Assembly (NCBI RefSeq): GCF_014640675.1
Contig: NZ_BMHK01000002.1
Coordinates: 186,001-250,000 of the forward strand
Direction: 5' to 3'
Origin: Novosphingobium endophyticum
GTDB taxonomy: Bacteria; Pseudomonadota; Alphaproteobacteria; Sphingomonadales; Sphingomonadaceae
Length of the DNA: 64,000 nucleotides
Shown: piece by piece, positions 9,281-17,702 of the stretch
Numbering within the stretch: the first letter of the stretch is position 1
Layout of the letters: every line of letters starts with the position of its first letter
Made by a program: the position numbers and the translations under genes
The notes under the pieces: model-generated
What the model was told of the DNA's origin: nothing
The model's input: the letters and a program-made list of their open reading frames with translations, nothing else
Database searches by the model: none

Positions 9281-11300
9281 GATCGGCCTCCATTGCCAGA
9301 ATGCCATCGTAGCTGCCGATCGGGAAACGGGTGGGGGAATGGTCGCGCCGTCTGCGCGGTTTTCCCCTGACGCGAAGACGCAGGCCGCGAAGCGCGGCAC
9401 GCGGAAGCCTCCAGGCCAGCGCAATGATGGGGCCTGCCGAGGTTTCCCGCAGGCCCGTGAGGCAAAGATCGATCACCCCTCGGAAATTGCCCCTTTCCGC
9501 CGCCGCGAGCACATTCCATTCCAGGAAGATGGCCCTCCCCTTGCGGATCATGGAGCAGTGTTCGGGATGACGGCTCAGCATCTCCTGCGTGACCAGATCG
9601 AAGGAACGGAGCATGCGCCGACGGTCGCTCGACATGTTGGCGGGCAATACGCGATAGCCGGTAAGCCGCTCAGGCACGAGCGCGAACCGGTATTTCTCGG
9701 CAATGCGGAAATAGAGCGAGAAATCCTCGCACCCCTGCGCCCCCCGGGCGTGCAGCGTGGAATCGAAACCTCCCGCTTCTTCCAGGGCGGCCCGGGTGAT
9801 CAGCGCGGCGCTCCCGTTGCCGATGAAATTGCCGAGGAATATCTCCCTCAATACATCGCCTCGCGCATCGGGCTTGTGACTCCGGCTGGTGATCAGGCCG
9901 TCCCCGTCGATGCGGGCATACCAGGTATAGGCAAGTCCGGCCTCCGGGCCTTCGGCATTCAGCGCGTTCAATTGCCGCTCGATCTTGGGCGGTGCCCAGA
10001 GATCGTCCGCGTCAATAAAGGCAATGAGATCGGAAGCGGCGGCCTTCCAGCCAAGGTTGCGTGCGACGGCCACGCCGGCATTGGCCTGCTGCATCAGGCT
10101 GATACGCGGATCGCTTGCCGCGAAGGACAGCACGGCCTCCGGCGTACCATCGAGCGAACCGTCGTCCACCACGATGGTGTCGAGCAGCGCATGCGTCTGG
10201 GTCTGCACGCTTTGTAATGTCTCATGGATCGAACCCGTCGCCTGATAGGCCGGGATGACGACACTCACCAATTCGGACGGATGCTGCGAATCCACGCCCA
10301 GCATCCGGGCGAAGGCGTCGAACACGATGTCTCGCGCATCCGGTTCCACGTGACTTTCCAGAAGGCTTCGAAGCCGTTCCCCGGTTCGTCGCCAGTCGCG
10401 CGCCAGACGGGCCGGCGTACAGCAGGCGCCTGTGCATAGCGCTTCCATCAGCATGGACGCGGTCGTTCGCGCTTCGTCTTTGTCAACGGGAATCGGCGCT
10501 GGTTCAGGCAGATCGTTGGGGAGCATGCGATTCTGTCCGGCCGAGACCGCACCGCACCAGAGCCCGAACCACGCAAGGCTACGCGCCGCCTTCTTGCTCT
10601 CGCCCGGTCGCCCTTCAAAGGTATTGCCGATTACCGTGGCGGCATCCCGGAACAATTGCCCGACGTCCGACGAGGCCGATCCCTCATGCAGCCGGTAGCG
10701 GGCATGCAGGCTCGGAACGGGCACGAAACGGGCGTCGGAAAATGCGAGCCTTTGCCAGAGATCCCAGTCCTCGCACGTTCGAAGGCATGTATCGAAGCCG
10801 CCAAGCCTTTCGACCCGGTCGCGTGCCAGCATCACCGCGGCAGGGGGGAGGGGATTGGTCCGCTCGAACACTGCCCGTGCGTCAACCGCAATACCCGGCG
10901 CGAAGCGCGGCATGAATGCCTGCCCTTCTGGTGTGACGCGGACATAGCCGCAATAGCTGGCGCCCGCGCCGGGATCGTACTCCAATCCAGCCGTCAACCG
11001 CGCCAGATGGTCGGGCATGATCCAGTCGTCCGCATCGAGGAACAGCAAGGCATCGCCCCGCGCATGGCGCAGGCCCGCGTTGCGCGCCGCTGCCACACCC
11101 GAGCCGGCCAGTTCGGCAAGGCTGAAACGCCTGTCGCGATCGCAATAATCCGAGGCGATGGCCGCCGTGTCATCCATTGATCCGTCGTCGACGATCACCG
11201 CATGCCAGTCTTCGCATTGCTGGGCGAGCAGGCTGTCCAGCGTGAAGGCCAGGGTGTCTTGCGCATCGCGCGCGGGAATGATGACCGAAACGGCGCTCAT
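9273..11300 (-). CDS. Tandem two-domain GT2 glycosyltransferase
   Basis: This 675-residue protein carries two complete GT-A family 2 domains. Domain 1 (about 3-215) has VSVIIPARDAQ, VDDGS and the metal-binding D89-A-D91. A helical linker of about 120 residues follows. Domain 2 (about 343-560) has VSVVIPAYQATG, VDDGSLDGT and FIDADDLW. Domain 2 is clearly paralogous to the separate GT2 at 12609-13592: shared blocks include FIGNGS, ARG-QGCED and LTGYR-LP-NMSSD. The C-terminus is Arg-rich. Two active sites suggest it adds two sugars in sequence. It overlaps its neighbours on both sides (ATGA with the upstream GT2, 8 bases with the ABC exporter). Donor and acceptor are unknown. Confidence 0.88.
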   Translation of the reverse strand: MSAVSVIIPARDAQDTLAFTLDSLLAQQCEDWHAVIVDDGSMDDTAAIASDYCDRDRRFSLAELAGSGVAAARNAGLRHARGDALLFLDADDWIMPDHLARLTAGLEYDPGAGASYCGYVRVTPEGQAFMPRFAPGIAVDARAVFERTNPLPPAAVMLARDRVERLGGFDTCLRTCEDWDLWQRLAFSDARFVPVPSLHARYRLHEGSASSDVGQLFRDAATVIGNTFEGRPGESKKAARSLAWFGLWCGAVSAGQNRMLPNDLPEPAPIPVDKDEARTTASMLMEALCTGACCTPARLARDWRRTGERLRSLLESHVEPDARDIVFDAFARMLGVDSQHPSELVSVVIPAYQATGSIHETLQSVQTQTHALLDTIVVDDGSLDGTPEAVLSFAASDPRISLMQQANAGVAVARNLGWKAAASDLIAFIDADDLWAPPKIERQLNALNAEGPEAGLAYTWYARIDGDGLITSRSHKPDARGDVLREIFLGNFIGNGSAALITRAALEEAGGFDSTLHARGAQGCEDFSLYFRIAEKYRFALVPERLTGYRVLPANMSSDRRRMLRSFDLVTQEMLSRHPEHCSMIRKGRAIFLEWNVLAAAERGNFRGVIDLCLTGLRETSAGPIIALAWRLPRAALRGLRLRVRGKPRRRRDHSPTRFPIGSYDGILAMEADHG

Positions 11301-12451
11301 AGCATGTGCGGCCGGTCATGCCGCCAGTAATAGATGAGACCGGCGAAATAGCCTGCGATTTCCTGTCGCAGAAGGCGATTGTGAGGCCGCTCGCCATAGC
11401 GCACCCTTTGCCACAGCTTTCGCGCGTAATAGCACGGCAGCAAGTAGTACGCTCTCCACAGGTTGCCGCGGTTGCGGGTGCGTTCGTACTGCACCAGCAG
11501 GGCCGCTGAATGACCCCGCATGTAATGGTAGATCTGCGATGCCAGTCCTTCCATTTCCCGTCGGTGGAAATGGAAGGCGACCGCCGCGGGTTCATAGAGG
11601 CAGACGCCGCCTCGGCTCAGGATCCTGTGCCAGAATTCGGAATCGCCGGAACAGCCCGCGGCGCCGACATCGAGCCGTTCGTCGAAAAATCCCGCAAGCT
11701 CGAAGGCCCTTCTGCGAAAGGCCATGCTCGCCCCCGCGCCGATTTTCCATACCTCGCTGCCCGTGCGGGCATCGGCGGCGAAAAACGCCTCGTCGAAGCG
11801 CAGGGGGGCGTAGCCCTGGCCGAAACTCCAGCAGGTTTCGAAAATGATCTGCGCCTCGGTTTCCAGCTCCGCCGGAAGGACAAGGCCGGTAACCGCGAGC
11901 GCGTCGCTCTCTTCCAGCGCCAGCGTCAGCCGCTCCAGCCAGCGTGGGTGCAACCGCACATCGTCGTCGGTGAAGGCGATGACCGGGCAACCGGCACGGC
12001 GCGCGCCGCTGTTGCGGGCGATGTCGAGGCCTGGCCGGTCCTCTCGCACGTATATCACCCCCGCCTCCTCCGCCACCTGACGGGTCCGCTCGTCGTCGGA
12101 AGCATTGTCGACAACGATGACTTCGGACGGCATGAAGCTCTGGTGCTTGAGCGAGGCAAGACAGGTCCTGAGCTCATCGGGACGGTTGCGGGTGCAGATA
12201 ACCACCGAAGCATCGAGAGCCGGAACCTTCGGCTCTTCGCACAGGCTCCGTGCGCGCGTGAGGGCGGGCGACCCCGAAAGGGCGTTCCAATGATTCCCGA
12301 GGTCCAGAAGCTCGCCCGGCGCGCCTTCGTCCATCACCTGTCCGACGGGAACGTCCTGCCACCAGAAGACGATCAGCGTTCGGGGCGTCTCGCGAGACAG
12401 TTCGGGCGGCATGTGGGATGCATCGACGTGTGCGATGGCGATGCGCGACAT
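11297..12451 (-). CDS. GT2 family glycosyltransferase
   Basis: This 384-residue protein has an N-terminal extension of about 75 residues. A GT-A domain follows, with SVVICTRNRPDELRTCLASL, VVDNASDD, and a TDDDV metal-binding motif where DxD is usual. Its C-terminal part contains GCSGDSEFWHRI and FHFHRR, typical of GT2 rhamnosyl- or galactosyltransferase-like enzymes. It heads the minus-strand operon GT2, tandem GT2, ABC exporter, each joined by overlapping start and stop codons. It is divergent from the GT2 at 12609. Sugar specificity cannot be assigned. Confidence 0.87.
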   Translation of the reverse strand: MSRIAIAHVDASHMPPELSRETPRTLIVFWWQDVPVGQVMDEGAPGELLDLGNHWNALSGSPALTRARSLCEEPKVPALDASVVICTRNRPDELRTCLASLKHQSFMPSEVIVVDNASDDERTRQVAEEAGVIYVREDRPGLDIARNSGARRAGCPVIAFTDDDVRLHPRWLERLTLALEESDALAVTGLVLPAELETEAQIIFETCWSFGQGYAPLRFDEAFFAADARTGSEVWKIGAGASMAFRRRAFELAGFFDERLDVGAAGCSGDSEFWHRILSRGGVCLYEPAAVAFHFHRREMEGLASQIYHYMRGHSAALLVQYERTRNRGNLWRAYYLLPCYYARKLWQRVRYGERPHNRLLRQEIAGYFAGLIYYWRHDRPHML

Positions 12452-12608
12452 CCAAAAACGTCCCTTGTTGATGACGCACCCACCAAGCGAAAAGTTGGCG
12501 ATTGCACAATCTCGAAGAAGGGTAGGAGGTTTCGATTTTGAGGTAAACGGCGCTTTCCCTGGCCTCCACCTTCGGACAGTCTACAAAGAGAGCGGATAGG
12601 AGACGTTC

Positions 12609-13592
12609 TTGCCCTTGATGGGAAACAGCACGGTATCGGTCGTCATACCGGCCCACAATGCGGGTCGGACGATCGCAGAGACGCTGGAAAGCGTCGGCGC
12701 ACAGACCCATGCCGACCTGGAGATCCTCGTCGTCGATGACGGCTCCACCGACGAAACCGCGCAAATCGTCCTGGCCCACGCCGCGACCGATCGACGTATC
12801 CGGTTGCTGAGCCAGCCGAACGCAGGCGTCGCGGCCGCGCGCAACGCAGGTATCGCGGCCTCTGGCGGGGCGTTCCTTGCACCGCTCGATGCCGACGACC
12901 TGTGGCATCCGGCGAAGATCGAGCGGCAATTGCGCGTCTTTCGAGAGGGCGGAGAGAAGCTCGGCCTCGTCTACAGCTGGTTCGCTCTGATTGACCGGCA
13001 TTCGCGCGTCGTGCAGCTTCGCCATAGACCTCGGCATGAGGGCGACGTCCTCGCGGCGCTCGCCTTCCATAACTTCATCGGCAACGGCAGTTCGGCCCTG
13101 ATCAGGCGTGAGGCGTTCGATCGTGCCGGCGGCTACGATCCCACCTTGCGCGCACGCGGCGGGCAGGGCTGCGAGGATTGGAAGCTCTATTTCGAGATCG
13201 CTGAACGTTACCACTTCGGCGTTGTTGCCGAACCGCTGACGGGCTATCGCGACCTTCCCGAAAATATGTCGAGCGATGTGCTGCAGATGCTGCGTTCGCG
13301 GGATCTGTGCACCGCCGATCTGTCGCCCCGCCACCCCGAGCTTGAGCGCGCCTTCCGGTCCGGCCGCAATCGCCTGAGCCGCCTGCTCTTCCACCGCGCG
13401 ATCCGAAGCGGGCGCATCCATGAGGTGGCAGGGCTGGCGCTTTCGATCATGCGATACGATCCCGTCTTTTTCGCCATGCTTGCGGGGGCGCTGCCGGTTT
13501 CGGCAGCAAAGGGCCTGATCGGCCGGCTTTGGCGGAGCGGCGGCTATCAGGGGCAGTCGGGCATCGAATTCGCAAGGCTCAATTCGCCCTAG
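12609..13592 (+). CDS. GT2 family glycosyltransferase, paralogue of the tandem enzyme's second domain
   Basis: This 327-residue GT-A enzyme has VSVVIPAHNAGRTI, VDDGSTDET, the metal-binding DADDLW and a downstream GCEDWKLYFEIAE helix. The start is probably TTG 12609, because an AGGAG lies 6 bases upstream of it; ATG 12618 would sit 15 bases away. The protein aligns along its length with residues of about 343-620 of the tandem enzyme at 9273-11300, suggesting duplication and fusion. It is divergently transcribed from that operon across a 157-base gap, and its stop codon overlaps the convergent GT4 gene by 4 bases. Confidence 0.87.
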   Translation: MPLMGNSTVSVVIPAHNAGRTIAETLESVGAQTHADLEILVVDDGSTDETAQIVLAHAATDRRIRLLSQPNAGVAAARNAGIAASGGAFLAPLDADDLWHPAKIERQLRVFREGGEKLGLVYSWFALIDRHSRVVQLRHRPRHEGDVLAALAFHNFIGNGSSALIRREAFDRAGGYDPTLRARGGQGCEDWKLYFEIAERYHFGVVAEPLTGYRDLPENMSSDVLQMLRSRDLCTADLSPRHPELERAFRSGRNRLSRLLFHRAIRSGRIHEVAGLALSIMRYDPVFFAMLAGALPVSAAKGLIGRLWRSGGYQGQSGIEFARLNSP

Positions 13593-14863
13593 CGGGCAGC
13601 GATGACTTCACTGAAAAGGTCCGTCAGCAATTGCAGGTGCCGCCGGGCGGAATAGTCCGCCTGCGCCTTGCGCGGGCCGGCGCGGCGCAGGCGTGCATCC
13701 AGCGCCGCGTCCGACAGCAGCCGTTCTATGCAGCCGGCCAGCGCGGCGGGATCGCCCGGGCGGAACAGCAGGCCGTCCTCGCCATCCCGGATGGCCGCGG
13801 CAAGCGAGCCGAGGTCCGAAGCAATGACGGGCACGCCGGCAGAAATGCTCTCAAGGTAGAAGTTGGGCAAATTCTCGAACCAGAGCGAGGGGATGACCGA
13901 AGCGATCGCGTTGCTCACCAGTTCGGCGACCGCTTCGACCGCGACGGGTTTTTCGAAGCGTATGCAGTCGTCCAGACCGGCCTTTTGGCTGCGCCGCACC
14001 AGTGCTCTTTCATATTCCTCGTATTGCGGCCCTCCCACGATGCGCAGTCGCGGCGGCGTGCCCATGCGGCGCTTGAGGATCGCCATGGCGTCTATCAGTG
14101 TCTCCAGCCCCTTGGAGGGATCGAGGCGCCCAGCATAGAGCAGGTAGTCCGCCGAACCGGCGCCGCGAGGGACGAAAATGGTCTCGTCGGCAAAGGTGGG
14201 GATACAGGTCAGCCTGTCAGGGGCAAAACCGCCCTGGACCATCATCTTCGTCAGGAAGGGATTGGTCGTCACGAACCGGTCGACAAGGTCGAAATAGCCG
14301 CGCCTGCGGTGAAACCATGTGGCCGCCGCGTCCAGCGCCGATATCGCCCGGCTGCCGTGAACGCAGCCATGCACGACGCCGGGCAACAGCCGGCCGCCGA
14401 GGCACTGGGTGCACATCTTCCCGTCGCGCAGGAAATGGTGCTCGGCACACAGAAAGCCATAGTCCGATACCCTGACGACGATCGGCACTCCCGCCTTGCG
14501 AAGCGCGACGAGGATGGAAGGGGACAGCTTTCGCAGGAACAGCATCACATAGGCGGCATCGGGCCGGAACGCTTCGATCAGACGCGCCAGATCGCGTTCG
14601 ACTTCCCTCGAGTAGAACAGGCGGGCTATGGTCTTGGCATATGTGGCGGGATGGCGGCGGTGTTCGTCGAAATAGACCTCGTCCCGCCTGCCGATCGGCG
14701 ACGTGAAATAGCCGGACCAGTCGCTTGGCTCGTTCTCATCGTAATCGATGGAGAAGACTGCCGTCTCGTGGCCGGCGCGCCGCAACACGCGTTCGACGTT
14801 GAACAGGTATCGCTCCGCGCCGCTCGCCACGAAGTAGCGATGATTGATCAGTAACAGCCGCAA
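13589..14863 (-). CDS. GT4 family glycosyltransferase
   Basis: This 424-residue GT-B enzyme begins LLLINHRYFVASGAERY, a glycine-containing acceptor-side loop typical of GT4. The donor-binding half contains YAGRLDPSKGLETLIDAM and PSLWFENLPNFYLESISAG, with the family E-x7-E region, then DGLLFRPGD. A Cys-containing loop (LCAEHHFLRDGKMCTQCLGG) near residue 135 occurs in a subset of GT4 proteins. The start is TTG at 14863, backed by an AGGAGG four bases upstream. Within the island it is the only GT4. It likely extends the same surface glycan as the neighbouring GT2 enzymes, but this is inference. Confidence 0.87.
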   Translation of the reverse strand: MRLLLINHRYFVASGAERYLFNVERVLRRAGHETAVFSIDYDENEPSDWSGYFTSPIGRRDEVYFDEHRRHPATYAKTIARLFYSREVERDLARLIEAFRPDAAYVMLFLRKLSPSILVALRKAGVPIVVRVSDYGFLCAEHHFLRDGKMCTQCLGGRLLPGVVHGCVHGSRAISALDAAATWFHRRRGYFDLVDRFVTTNPFLTKMMVQGGFAPDRLTCIPTFADETIFVPRGAGSADYLLYAGRLDPSKGLETLIDAMAILKRRMGTPPRLRIVGGPQYEEYERALVRRSQKAGLDDCIRFEKPVAVEAVAELVSNAIASVIPSLWFENLPNFYLESISAGVPVIASDLGSLAAAIRDGEDGLLFRPGDPAALAGCIERLLSDAALDARLRRAGPRKAQADYSARRHLQLLTDLFSEVIAAR

Positions 14864-15324
14864 TGTACCTCCTCGGTCGCTCGGGCTGTCTTGCCTGTCG
14901 GCACCATGGCAGTTGCATCAGTTAACGCACTTTACTGCAACAAGGACGATTCGCGCTTTCGAAAAGTTGCACGGGTGACGGCGATGAGCGGCCGATCACG
15001 ATCAATGTCGCTGCCGATGGCAAAAGGAAATCGGCCAAGTCGGATTACCCCGCGATGGTGGGAAGATCGCTCATCGGCACGAAAGACTCATGGATCACGA
15101 CCTCGAAGGCCGAGGTCGCCCGCCGAAACGGCCCTATCAGTGGCAGGACGCGCTACGTTGACGCGCTTCCACGCGTGCCGCATGCGTCGAGCGCGGCACG
15201 GGTTCCGGGAAAACCCTGGCGGGTGCGAACCGGCAGGCGGAGCAGATGGGTTTCCACCGGATCCCTGTTACGGCCTTTCAGGAGGGTATGGCTTCCACAA
15301 ACTACACCCTCCTGTAATTCCTCT
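14864..15324. other. Intergenic region without recognised gene
   Basis: This 461-base stretch separates the glycan island from maeB. Open frames exist but have no recognisable product, poor start context and no Shine-Dalgarno support. A 9-bp inverted repeat (CAGGAGGGT at 15279-15287 and ACCCTCCTG at 15306-15314) sits just past the maeB stop, but it lacks a U-tract. It could be a weak terminator or mRNA end for maeB. Confidence 0.5.
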
Positions 15325-17586
15325 TCAGCCCGCAATCCCCGCCGCCGCCAGCACGGCGCTGGTCAGCACGTCCGGCGCGATCGCGGTCATCGGCACGATC
15401 TGGACCGGCTTTTCCATGCCCAGCAGCATCGGCCCGATGGCGGTCGTGCCGCCAATCTCGCGCAGCAGCTTGGCGGAGATGTTCGCCGACTGGAGCCCCG
15501 GCATGATCAGCACGTTCGCCGGCGCCGTCAGGCGGCAGAACGGGTAGAGCGCCATGATCTTGGGGTTGAGCGCGGCGTCGGGCGCCATGTCGCCGTCGTA
15601 TTCGAAGCCGGGCTGCTCTTCGTCGAGGATATGGACCGCGTCGCGAATCGTGTCGAGCCACCGGCCGGCGGGGTTGCCGAAGGTCGAGTAGCTGAGGAAG
15701 GCAACGCGCGGTTCGTGGCCCAGCCGGCGGGCGACCGCCGCCGTCTCCTTGGCAATGATGGTCAGTTCCTCGGCATTCGGGCGCTCGTTGATGGTCGTAT
15801 CGGCCAGGAACACCGTCTGGTTCTTGCCAACCATGACATGAATGCCGAAGGGCAGCTTGCTTTCCGCCGGGTCGAGCACGCGGCGCACGTCGCGCATGGA
15901 ATGCGCGAAGGGGCGGGTCATGCCGGTGATCATGGCATCGCCGATGCCCAGCTTGAGCAGGCTCGAGGCGAAGATGTTGCGATCGGTATTGACCATGCGC
16001 TGCACGTCGCGCTGCAGGAAGCCCCGGCGCTTGAGGCGCTCGTAGAGCATCTCGACCATCGGCCCCACGTGTTCGGAAACCATCGAGTTCTCGATCTGGT
16101 AGCTCTCCGGATCGGCAACGCCCAGCTCGGCCATCTTGTCGAGCACCTGCTGGGTGCGGCCGACGAGGATCGGCTCGCCGTAGCCGAATTCGCGGTACTG
16201 GACCGCGGCGCGCAGCACGACGTCGTTCTCGCCCTCCGCGAAGATCACGCGCTTGGGGTTCGCCTTGACCTTGGCATAGACCTGGCTGAGCACCGAGGTC
16301 GTCGGATTCAGGCGGCCCTTCAATTGCTGGCGATAGAGGTCGAAATCCTCGATCTGCTTGCGCGCGACGCCCGTTTCCATCGCCGCCTTGGCGACAGCGG
16401 AGGGCACGACTTCCATCAGGCGCGGATCGAAGGGGGCCGGAATGATGTATTCGCGGCCGAACTGCTGCGTCTCGCCATAGGCGGCGGCGACCTCCTCAGG
16501 CACCTGCTCGCGCGCAAGCTCGGCGATGGCGCGGGCGGCCGCGATCTTCATCTCTTCGTTGATCGCGGTCGCATGGACGTCGAGCGCGCCGCGGAAGATG
16601 AAGGGAAAGCCCAGCACGTTGTTAACCTGGTTGGGATAGTCCGAACGGCCGGTGGCGACGATGGCGTCGGGCCGCACGGCCTTCACCTCAGGAGGGGTGA
16701 TTTCGGGGTCCGGGTTGGCCATCGCGAAGATGATCGGCTCGGGAGCCATCTTCTTGACCATGTCCTGCGTCACCGCGCCCTTGGCCGAGAGGCCGAGGAA
16801 CACGTCGGCGCCTTCGAGCGCTTCGGTAAGCGTGCGCTTGTCGGTGGCGACTGCGTGGGCCGACTTGAATTGGTCGACGTTCTCGCGGCCGGGATAGATC
16901 ACGCCGCGCGTGTCGCACACCAGCACGTTCTCATGCCGCACGCCCATCGACTTCATCAGCGAGGTGCAGGCCAGCGCGGAAGCGCCGGCGCCGTTCACCA
17001 CCACCTTGATCTTGTCGAGATCGCGCCCGGTCAAGTGGCAGGCGTTTATCAGGCCGGCCGCCGCGATGATCGCGGTGCCGTGCTGGTCGTCGTGCATGAC
17101 CGGGATGTTCATCCGCTCGCGCAGCGCCTGCTCGATGATGAAGCACTCGGGCGCCTTGATGTCTTCCAGGTTGATGCCGCCGAAGCTCGGCTCCATCATG
17201 GCGATCGCCTCGATCAGCGCATCGGTATCCTCGCTGGCCAGCTCGATGTCGATCGAATCGACGTCGGCGAAGCGCTTGAACAGCACCGCCTTGCCTTCCA
17301 TCACCGGCTTGGAGGCCAGCGCGCCGAGGTTGCCCATGCCCAGAATCGCGGTGCCGTTCGAGATCACCGCGACCAGATTGCCCTTGGCGGTATAGTTGTA
17401 CGCGGTCTGCGGATCGTCGGCGATGGCCTGCACCGGCACGGCAACGCCGGGCGAATAGGCGAGGCTGAGATCGCGCTGTGTCGCCATCGGCTTCGAGGCA
17501 ATGATCTCGATCTTACCCGGACGGATCGTCTCGTGATAGAAGAGCGCCTCGCGCTCGGTGAACTGAACCCTGCTTTTCTCGGACAA
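15325..17586 (-). CDS. maeB: NADP-dependent malic enzyme with C-terminal phosphotransacetylase-like domain
   Basis: This 753-residue protein decarboxylates malate to pyruvate, generating NADPH. The N-terminal malic domain (1-165) has LAYSPGVAVP and VISNGTAILGMGNLGA. The NAD(P)-binding domain (165-410) has VMHDDQHGTAI, VNGAGASALA and ANPDPEI. The C-terminal 420-753 segment is the PTA-like domain found in MaeB-type enzymes, usually regulatory (acetyl-CoA sensing). The start is TTG at 17586 with GGAGGT six bases upstream; the next ATG would cut conserved residues. It is divergent from mutS, sharing a 116-base promoter region. Confidence 0.95.
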   Translation of the reverse strand: MSEKSRVQFTEREALFYHETIRPGKIEIIASKPMATQRDLSLAYSPGVAVPVQAIADDPQTAYNYTAKGNLVAVISNGTAILGMGNLGALASKPVMEGKAVLFKRFADVDSIDIELASEDTDALIEAIAMMEPSFGGINLEDIKAPECFIIEQALRERMNIPVMHDDQHGTAIIAAAGLINACHLTGRDLDKIKVVVNGAGASALACTSLMKSMGVRHENVLVCDTRGVIYPGRENVDQFKSAHAVATDKRTLTEALEGADVFLGLSAKGAVTQDMVKKMAPEPIIFAMANPDPEITPPEVKAVRPDAIVATGRSDYPNQVNNVLGFPFIFRGALDVHATAINEEMKIAAARAIAELAREQVPEEVAAAYGETQQFGREYIIPAPFDPRLMEVVPSAVAKAAMETGVARKQIEDFDLYRQQLKGRLNPTTSVLSQVYAKVKANPKRVIFAEGENDVVLRAAVQYREFGYGEPILVGRTQQVLDKMAELGVADPESYQIENSMVSEHVGPMVEMLYERLKRRGFLQRDVQRMVNTDRNIFASSLLKLGIGDAMITGMTRPFAHSMRDVRRVLDPAESKLPFGIHVMVGKNQTVFLADTTINERPNAEELTIIAKETAAVARRLGHEPRVAFLSYSTFGNPAGRWLDTIRDAVHILDEEQPGFEYDGDMAPDAALNPKIMALYPFCRLTAPANVLIMPGLQSANISAKLLREIGGTTAIGPMLLGMEKPVQIVPMTAIAPDVLTSAVLAAAGIAG

Positions 17587-17702
17587 CGCGCCACCTCCAG
17601 CTTTCGGCTGGTCCCCTAACGAATCTTGTCGCGACGCGATAGGGGAAAGGAGCGACAGACACGCTTCACAAATACCGGAACGGCACGCTAACGCTGGCGC
17701 GG

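Noticed and set aside
15279..15314. Inverted repeat after maeB as an intrinsic terminator
   Set aside because: The loop is 18 bases and no U-tract follows on either strand, so it is only mentioned in the region note.
14891..15547. Possible gene in the gap before maeB
   Set aside because: The frame overlaps maeB antisense, has no ribosome-binding site and no recognisable protein.
15055..17619. An 854-codon frame on the plus strand
   Set aside because: Antisense to maeB; no conserved motif and unlike any known protein.
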